Below, one piece after another: positions 28,040 to 33,461 of a stretch of DNA of 33,461 nt. The position numbers were made by a program, and so were the translations under genes. Below the pieces are notes generated by a model. It saw nothing but the letters and a program-made list of their open reading frames with translations, ran no database searches and was not told the origin of the DNA. Each line of letters opens with the position of its first letter. Within the stretch, counting starts at the first letter, position 1. This stretch comes from Candidatus Zhuqueibacterota bacterium (GTDB taxonomy: Bacteria; Zhuqueibacterota; Zhuqueibacteria; Thermofontimicrobiales; Sulfurfontimicrobiaceae), in contig JAFGMA010000246.1 in NCBI GenBank assembly GCA_016927835.1, positions 1 through 33,461 on the forward strand, written 5' to 3'.

Positions 28040-29366
28040 TGATGATTTTATCGATCCAAACTGAAATTTGAACCTTCGATTTCACCAAATCAGTAATTGA
28101 CTGGATTTTATCGAAATTTTCAATCGTTACCTCGTGCACGGCGATATCAATGTCAAACGCCTCTTGAAGCACCTGAATCACACTCACCAGGCTTAGCGAA
28201 TCGATAAGCCCATCATTAATGAGCGAAATATCGGAAGTAACCTCCATATCGATGTTTAGAGATTCGCGAATGAAACTGCTAATCAATTGCGTGACGCGCT
28301 CAGCTACCTGTACCTCACCCGATGCCGATATGTCAGGCAATTTCATGCCATACAGAATATGCCCCAACGCCTGTTGTTTTTGCTCCCGATTGATGGCTGT
28401 CCTCCCCGGATCGTGCCAGGACTCATAATTTCCGATCAGCCGGTACTCCTCGCCGCTTAATCCTCTTTTGAATTTCGTAATGCCCGGCAGTGCTTCCGGA
28501 TCGATACCACCAAGATCGAACCAATGGCAACCCAGATCCCTGTAACGCAGAATTGACTGCCAGATGAGAAAATTATGGGCATGAAATTCTGCTGAACGGG
28601 GACAGTTCCAGGCGACCAGCGCAAAAACGGTTGATCCAAATCGAATCGGTATCATGCCTGCAATGCGCTCCCCTGATTTGACAGCGAAGAGAAGCTGCAT
28701 GTCTTTTCCTGCGGCTTCCCACAATGCCTGCACCAATTCCGCCGAGGGCCAGGTGAATTTCTTTTCGATTTTTATTTGTTTATATTGTTCGATGAAAAAC
28801 TGCAAATCATCCGGCTGGGATGAAATCTGTACCTCAAGCCCGGCAGCTTCAGCTTTGCGCAGCGGATTCCGCCACCGACGCTTCATCGCATTCCGCAGTT
28901 CTTCAGTTCTTTTCGACAAATCAATTCGGATCGATGCCCACAACGCCTCCTTTGACGACACCAGTCCGATACGTTCAAACCATCCGGCGGGCAATTCACC
29001 CGAATACAAGCAAGGCGTCAGGTGCAGAACAAATTGTGCTTCGTCAACCCAATGATTCTTCAAGATTTCGATAGCTGCTTCAGCTTCAGCCGCATCAAAC
29101 ACCCTTCTATTTTGAATGAATTGTGGTCCATGCTGAATTCTCGCAATCCTCCCAATCACAGGAATTTCCTTTATCAATATCTGTGCGATAGCGACCGGCT
29201 CGCCTTCCCTTGTGACTACCTGCCGGATCGGCTCCCACCCGATGCATTGTTGAACCGCCTGCCCATACTCCCAGGTTTGCATCAGATCGGTGTGCCGACA
29301 GCGCTCGAACAACTGCTGCCATCGCTGTTTATCCGGTATTGTGATACATTCAAATGAGTTGGTCAT
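27831..29366 (-). CDS. FemAB-like aminoacyl/acyl transferase fused to a C-terminal acyl carrier domain; frame over-runs into MBOAT gene
   Basis: The frame opens at a TTG at 29423, but ATG 29366 (MTNSFECITIP) is the better start, with AAAGG 11 bases upstream; it gives 511 residues. Residues 5-330 are a FemAB/GNAT-type domain: tandem GNAT-like folds with MQTWEYGQAVQ, MKRRWRNPLRKAEAAGLEV, HNFLIWQSIL and WFDLGGIDPE...GITKFKRGLSG. Relatives include the PEP-CTERM-associated FemAB family (TIGR03019). Residues about 350-432 are a phosphopantetheine carrier domain with attachment Ser390 in DGLIDSLSLV and ENFDKIQSI, much like DltC. The carrier domain is complete at about residue 431, but the frame continues 69 codons out of frame inside the MBOAT gene. 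A lost stop or an indel near 28040-28090 is likely. The fusion ties carrier and transferase in one protein. Confidence 0.82.
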   Translation of the reverse strand: MTNSFECITIPDKQRWQQLFERCRHTDLMQTWEYGQAVQQCIGWEPIRQVVTREGEPVAIAQILIKEIPVIGRIARIQHGPQFIQNRRVFDAAEAEAAIEILKNHWVDEAQFVLHLTPCLYSGELPAGWFERIGLVSSKEALWASIRIDLSKRTEELRNAMKRRWRNPLRKAEAAGLEVQISSQPDDLQFFIEQYKQIKIEKKFTWPSAELVQALWEAAGKDMQLLFAVKSGERIAGMIPIRFGSTVFALVAWNCPRSAEFHAHNFLIWQSILRYRDLGCHWFDLGGIDPEALPGITKFKRGLSGEEYRLIGNYESWHDPGRTAINREQKQQALGHILYGMKLPDISASGEVQVAERVTQLISSFIRESLNIDMEVTSDISLINDGLIDSLSLVSVIQVLQEAFDIDIAVHEVTIENFDKIQSITDLVKSKVQISVWIDKIINELHTSKNRAVFYTGVHAVFVTTAQTAKQAAPGRELLVLQFLGLALSWLDFYYNSYGLFLYSENTPTYL

Positions 29367-29736
29367 AATCAAGTGCGCCTTTCTAAAATCGTTCAGTCGA
29401 ATTTGCTGACAGGAAGTTAACAATACACAAACAGAGATTCACATTCAGGCATAACTCAAAAATTACTTTACTTATTTATCGTCTGATGTTCGATTTACCT
29501 TAATTCTGAAATTATCGCTTGCACAGCTTGATCTGCAAAGCATTCCAGAATATTTGGGAAACTGAGACTACCGGATGGCACCCTATTTATTCACATGTCT
29601 GGTAAAGGTTTTCAATTGACATTTTGACTTAAATATCGTAAGTTACTATTCCCGATTATTTGCCCTTGGAAGGAACCCGAAATTCCTAAAAAACTGGCTC
29701 ACAATTTAATTTCATTATACTTAGGAGTTATCAACA
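29367..29736. other. divergent intergenic promoter region
   Basis: This 370-base spacer separates the leftward FemAB-MBOAT-SGNH arm from the rightward hydrolase group, so it should hold promoters for both. On + there is TTGACA at 29616-29621, with only a poor -10 (TAAGTT) 17 bases later. On - nothing convincing was found. AGGAG at 29723-29727 is the hydrolase binding site. No gene or RNA was seen. Confidence 0.45.
29616..29644 (+). promoter_or_regulatory. weak sigma-70-like promoter before the hydrolase gene
   Basis: A perfect TTGACA -35 box at 29616-29621 is followed at 17 bases by TAAGTT, which matches only three -10 positions. A perfect TTGACA also lies at 32708-32713 before the DUF2961 gene, likewise without a well-spaced -10. 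This organism may use a divergent -10 element, or these may be chance matches. Confidence 0.28.
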
Positions 29737-31803
29737 TTGCCAGATAGCAAAATTCTGAAAGCAGGACCAATACAATCGACTGTCGACCTGCGAACCATGA
29801 TCCGCGGACATATCATCGAGGGAACCTGCGCTCTGCTCGAACAAGGAAAAACGCGCCGCTGTCAAGCGTTTGAATCAGGTGACTGGAGATCATGGCGCGA
29901 TCACCTGCGAAAAAAAGTGACGGAGCCAATGGGTGAGATGCTATTCGGTGAAGACGGACCGCCCCTCAACGTGCGACTGATTTCAAAACAGGTATTGCCG
30001 CAGTGCGACATCGAAAATGTGTTGTTCGAATCGTTGCCCGGCTGGGACGTCAACGCGTCCGTTTTCCTGCCGAAAAAAGATACCTGTCCCCCACCCTGGC
30101 ATGCGATCGTTGTGCCGGTGGGACACAGTTCGAAGACGCGCGAGAACTATCAAATTCCGGCGCAGGTTTTTGCAAAGCTGGGCTATGTAGCTATCATTTT
30201 CGATCCGCCGGGCATGGCTGGCGAAAAACAGGGCGGCAACGATCATTTCGACGATGGCGTGCGCTGCTATTTAACCGGGCAGACATCGAACCGCTATTTT
30301 GTGATAGACGCCCTGCGTTGCATCGACTACCTGGCAAGTCGCCCTGATATCGACTTGAGCAACGGCGTCGGGATGACCGGCGTCAGCGGCGGCGGCACCA
30401 CAACCATGCACGCCGCGCTCATCGATGAACGCATTCGCGCTGCCGGACCGGCTTGCTGTGCCGCCCCGAGTGCGCTGCATCCGGTACGCGATTGTTACGC
30501 ACCCTGCACCGAAGCATTGGCTCCGAAGCGCTTTGCCAATGGGATCGATAATGTGGATTTGCTGATTGCCGCGCTGCCCACTCCGCTGCTGTTTATTTGC
30601 GGCGAAAAGGATGAAGTTTTCAAAATCGAATGGAGCCGGCAAATCGCCGACGATGTTCGGTTTGCCTATCAGAAAGCCGGTTTCGGAGAACATTTCCGCT
30701 TTTACGCCGACCCATCCGGACACGCGTATACCGTAGAAATGGCGCTGCATTTCACGAGGTGGATGGATCGCTGGATCAGCAATCAACCGGGTCGTGTCCT
30801 GTCTGAACTATCGAAAAATGATTTCGAAATGCTGCCGCCGGAGCACCTGTATTGCTACCCAAATCTTGAAGGCAATATATTCACGATGAATAAAGCGCTG
30901 GCAGAATCGTTACGCGGAAAGCGCAACCCTCAAAACCTTCGTAACGCGGCGATAGAACTTGTTAATTTGAAGTTACCGGTGAATGCTCCGCGGGCGAAAG
31001 CCGGTGCACCCACACAAATCTGGGTGCATCACCTGCAGGAACTGCTGCTGCAACCGGAACCGGGCATCGAGTTGCCGGCGACTTTCATGTATCCGATTGA
31101 GCAGGCGGAAAAACGCGGGGCAGTGCTCTTTTTCGATGAACGCGGCAGATGGACGGCGCTGCGCAAAAACGGGCTTCTCGCGGAAGCTGTGAATTTCATC
31201 AAGAGAGATCACGTGCGCGGCTCGGTGCTGACCGTAGATTTGCGCGGATGGGGCGATACAAAACCGGCTGACATGCCCTAAGATGTCGCCGGCTGGGCGC
31301 ACACCACCCGCTGGATCGCATACGTCTCCGCAGCAATGGGCGACCCGATTCTCGCGATGCGCATTCGCGACGGATTGGCTGCGCTCGAATACCTGCGCAC
31401 ACGCCCGGAAATTGATCCGAGGAAAATCGTCATCGGTGGCTATGGCATGGGCGGGATCGTTGCACTGCACCTGGCGCTAATAGATGGCACCGTCGCCGGC
31501 GTTTTCAGTTGGGACGGTCTGGCAACGTTCGAATCGCTGGCAACCGCTGAACGATATGCCTGGTCACACGAGGATTTTTTCCCTTTCGTGCTGAAATATT
31601 ACGATTTGCCAGAACTGGCAGCCCAAGTCGCCATGCCCGGGCTGCTGGCGAATCCGCTCGGACCCGGAAAAGAAGCACTCGACTTCCTTTCAGTCAAGTC
31701 CCTGTATGCGAAAGCAATGAAAAAAACAGAATCCTTCAAAATTGAAACCGGGAAAAATTCGCGCCAGGCAATTCTATCTTTTATCAACAGATTGATTTAT
31801 TGA
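29737..31803 (+). pseudogene. tandem alpha/beta-hydrolase (acetylxylan-esterase-like), interrupted by one in-frame TAA
   Basis: The frame starts at TTG 29737, supported by TTAGGAG with 9 bases spacing. It is open for 514 codons, meets TAA at 31279-31281, and continues in the same frame to 31803. The first hydrolase domain has nucleophile Ser in GVSGGGTTTMH, an acid-region segment LLFICGEKDEVFK and His in DPSGHAYTV. The second domain has DLRGWGDTKPADMP, then the stop, then DVAGWAHTTRW and IGGYGMGGIVALHLAL; its GYGMGG elbow carries Gly where Ser is expected, so it is probably not catalytic. TAA is one change from TAT/TAC (Tyr), a fitting residue there. The first domain alone might still work. 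Without a signal peptide it should be cytoplasmic. Followed 29 bases later by a phosphatase-like gene. Confidence 0.75.
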
Positions 31804-31832
31804 TGAACTGATTAACATTCAAGGAGACACCC

Positions 31833-32615
31833 ATGCCGAAAAAAAATCATTCCATGACTGATATCGCTCCCACGGTCTCACAAATCCTGAAAATACCAGC
31901 ACCGGCGGAAGCAACGGGCACATCGATTATGGAAATAGCCGATTCGCTCTCATCCTGTGAAAAACTCGCGATTATTGCGCCGGATGCGCTGGGCGACTTT
32001 GCCTGGCAGCAATGGCAGGATGAAATGCCCTTTCTGAAATCGCTGCATGCAACACACAGCCTGACACTGCGATCGGTGTTGCCCTCGATTACACCGGTTA
32101 ATTTTGCGACGATGGTTACCGGAACCGATATGAACGGGCATGATATCGCATCGCGTGAAGATAATTTCGCCTGCGAAACCCTGTTCGATGTCATTCGCAA
32201 CGCCGGGAGCAAAAGCGCTGCGGTTGGTTTGGATAACTATACCGGCAGCGTTTTGCTGGGACGATTTGCGGATATGTGCGGCAATGCCGGTAAAGGCAGC
32301 GATGATGATGTTGCAGATAAAATCCTGGAATTCGTGGAACGGGGAGCACCGCGGCTCATCATTGCGCAACTTGGTCGCGTGGATGATGTATTCCATAAAT
32401 TCGGTCCCTCTTCGCCCTTGGTTGTGCCCATGCTGCGCGCCACCGATGCGCGCCTGAAAAGGCTGGTTGAGCGCCTGAAACCGCTGGGCTATGGGATCAT
32501 CATCCTTTCCGATCACGGTCAGCACGATATTGAAAATCCCACCGATCCCAACTACCGCGGCACTCACGGCACCGACTCGGATAAGGATTGCCTGGTTCCG
32601 TGTACGTGGGTGTGA
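31833..32615 (+). CDS. alkaline-phosphatase-superfamily phosphodiesterase/phosphatase
   Basis: A 260-residue protein of the type I phosphodiesterase/nucleotide pyrophosphatase branch. Candidate two-metal site residues are Asp51 in IIAPDALGD, nucleophile Thr87 in PSITPVNFATMVTGT, Asp184/His188 in VDDVFHKFGP, Asp227-His228 in LSDHGQHD, and His245 in GTHGTD. It is short for the superfamily, and there is no signal peptide, so it is probably cytoplasmic. The N-terminal segment TDIAPTVSQILKIPAPAEATGTSI looks like the block that usually ends sulfatase/phosphatase proteins, hinting at a rearranged order. AAGGAG at 31821-31826 fixes the ATG. It lies 29 bases after the hydrolase, so it shares its transcript. 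Substrate unknown. Confidence 0.8.
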   Translation: MPKKNHSMTDIAPTVSQILKIPAPAEATGTSIMEIADSLSSCEKLAIIAPDALGDFAWQQWQDEMPFLKSLHATHSLTLRSVLPSITPVNFATMVTGTDMNGHDIASREDNFACETLFDVIRNAGSKSAAVGLDNYTGSVLLGRFADMCGNAGKGSDDDVADKILEFVERGAPRLIIAQLGRVDDVFHKFGPSSPLVVPMLRATDARLKRLVERLKPLGYGIIILSDHGQHDIENPTDPNYRGTHGTDSDKDCLVPCTWV

Positions 32616-32773
32616 TGGTTTCGGAGCAGGTGCCGCTTTGCTAAACCTGCCTGGTTTGGCAAAGCTTAAATTCAAAATGAGCGATTTAAGCAGAAATCAT
32701 TTTTAACTTGACATTCACAAAAATTTTTATCATCAATAATAAACAACAATTTTACCTAATCGGAGACTTTGGA

Positions 32774-33461
32774 ATGAACCATTTTGCACCACCTGGTTTC
32801 GATCTGGCAACACTTCCCTACCTCACCCCCGCCCAGACGCGCTCAATTTCCGCTGAAAATCCAACCGGTGAAAAAGGCAAGGGCGGCATGGCGATCCCGG
32901 ACCTTTCCAATCCGGATGTACCGCATTCGGCGGCTGCGGCTGATTTGGGGCAGGGCTGGAAAGTGCGCCCATTCCTGAAACCCAAAGCCGGCGAAACGGT
33001 CACCCTGATGGATGTCGACGGACCGGGCGTGATCCAGCATATCTGGATGGCTACCGGCGCGAACTGGCAGGGCAACGGACGCGGTTGCGTGCTGCGTTTT
33101 TATTGGGATAGCGAGCCCACGCCCTCGGTGGAAGTGCCGATGACGGATTTTTTCGCGGTGGGACACGACCTGTTCGCGCGGGTGAATTCGCTGGCAGTGA
33201 TCGTGAATCCGCAATCCGCACTCAATTGCTACTGGCAGATGCCCTTTCGAAAATACGCAAAAATCACTTTCACCAATGAACTGGCTCAAGACCTCAACCT
33301 GCTGGCGTTTCAAATCACGTATGCCGAAACCGAAGTACCGGAAAATGCCGGCTATTTCCATGCCCAGTGGCGCCGCGCAGTGACCCGGCGCGAGCACCCG
33401 GACTATGTGATCCTGGATAACGTGACCGGGCAGGGACGCTATGTCGGCACGTTCCTCGCCT
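32774..33461 (+). CDS. DUF2961 / glycoside hydrolase family 172-like protein, 5' part only
   Basis: The frame is open from ATG 32774 to the window end: 229 codons, incomplete at the 3' side. CGGAG lies 8 bases upstream of the ATG. The sequence fits DUF2961, now GH172, which includes enzymes acting on fructofuranosides and arabinofuranosides. Landmarks are ARSISAENPTG-like RSISAENPTGEKGKGG near residue 24, DVDGPGVIQHIWMATG, LRFYWDSEPTPSVEVPMTDFFAVGH, NCYWQMPFRKYAKITFTNE and YFHAQWRR. There is no signal peptide at the visible N-terminus, so it may act in the cytoplasm. With the preceding hydrolase and phosphatase it suggests a carbohydrate degradation group. Confidence 0.88.
   Translation, partial: MNHFAPPGFDLATLPYLTPAQTRSISAENPTGEKGKGGMAIPDLSNPDVPHSAAAADLGQGWKVRPFLKPKAGETVTLMDVDGPGVIQHIWMATGANWQGNGRGCVLRFYWDSEPTPSVEVPMTDFFAVGHDLFARVNSLAVIVNPQSALNCYWQMPFRKYAKITFTNELAQDLNLLAFQITYAETEVPENAGYFHAQWRRAVTRREHPDYVILDNVTGQGRYVGTFLA

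Noticed and set aside
23962..31281. Reassignment of TAA to an amino acid
   Set aside because: TAA normally ends several intact neighbours (isomerase, MauE-like, asnA, aminotransferase, ligase), and the expected residues at the three internal TAA codons differ (Lys-like twice, Tyr-like once).
1..33461. CRISPR arrays, tRNA or rRNA genes, transposases, phage genes
   Set aside because: None recognised by eye on either strand; the two repeat elements carry no transposase.

Overview
The window reads as a chromosomal fragment of a free-living, probably diderm bacterium. The C-terminus of the 2,240-residue cysteine protease (a YPNPFNP-type motif followed by a FlgD-like Ig fold ending in a basic tail) is the kind of secretion/sorting tail seen in Calditrichota, KSB1, Ignavibacteria and other FCB-group lineages. 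A small beta-barrel protein with a signal peptide and a terminal aromatic residue also fits an outer membrane. No rRNA, tRNA, CRISPR array, transposase or phage gene was seen. The lineage is inferred from architecture only.

Layout. 1-765: AT-rich non-coding DNA with a good sigma-70 promoter (582-610). 766-5114 (+): a TIM-barrel sugar isomerase, a fused cysteine desulfurase-selenophosphate synthetase, a membrane-anchored rhodanese and a MauE/DoxX-like membrane protein. 5499-8933 (+): clpB and a thioredoxin gene, separated by a nested palindromic repeat. 9159-15881 (-): the giant secreted papain-like protease. 15882-16786: non-coding, with a second palindromic repeat and a very AT-rich stretch. 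16793-21976 (+): beta-barrel protein, C45-type N-terminal-nucleophile acyltransferase/amidase, asparagine synthetase A, and a class I aminotransferase.

22356-29366 is the most interesting part. Two convergent arms meet near 25.2 kb. The left arm encodes an AMP-forming ligase and a PLP-dependent decarboxylase. The right arm encodes a FemAB-like transferase fused to an acyl carrier domain, an MBOAT acyltransferase and an SGNH-fold membrane protein. The parts list equals a Dlt system (ligase, carrier, MBOAT, SGNH) plus the decarboxylase and FemAB families known from exosortase-A loci, yet no exosortase is visible here. A plausible job is to load an amino acid on the carrier, decarboxylate it there, and transfer the product to a surface glycan or lipid.

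The same stretch carries a concentration of lesions: two in-frame TAA codons in the decarboxylase, two compensating frameshifts in the SGNH gene, and a carrier-domain frame that runs 209 bp into the MBOAT gene. A further in-frame TAA lies in the next gene, a tandem alpha/beta hydrolase. The locus is decaying, is variable in the population, or is poorly assembled.

29737-33461 (+): the interrupted hydrolase, an alkaline-phosphatase-superfamily protein, and the start of a DUF2961/GH172 gene cut by the window end; this looks like a carbohydrate/ester degradation group.
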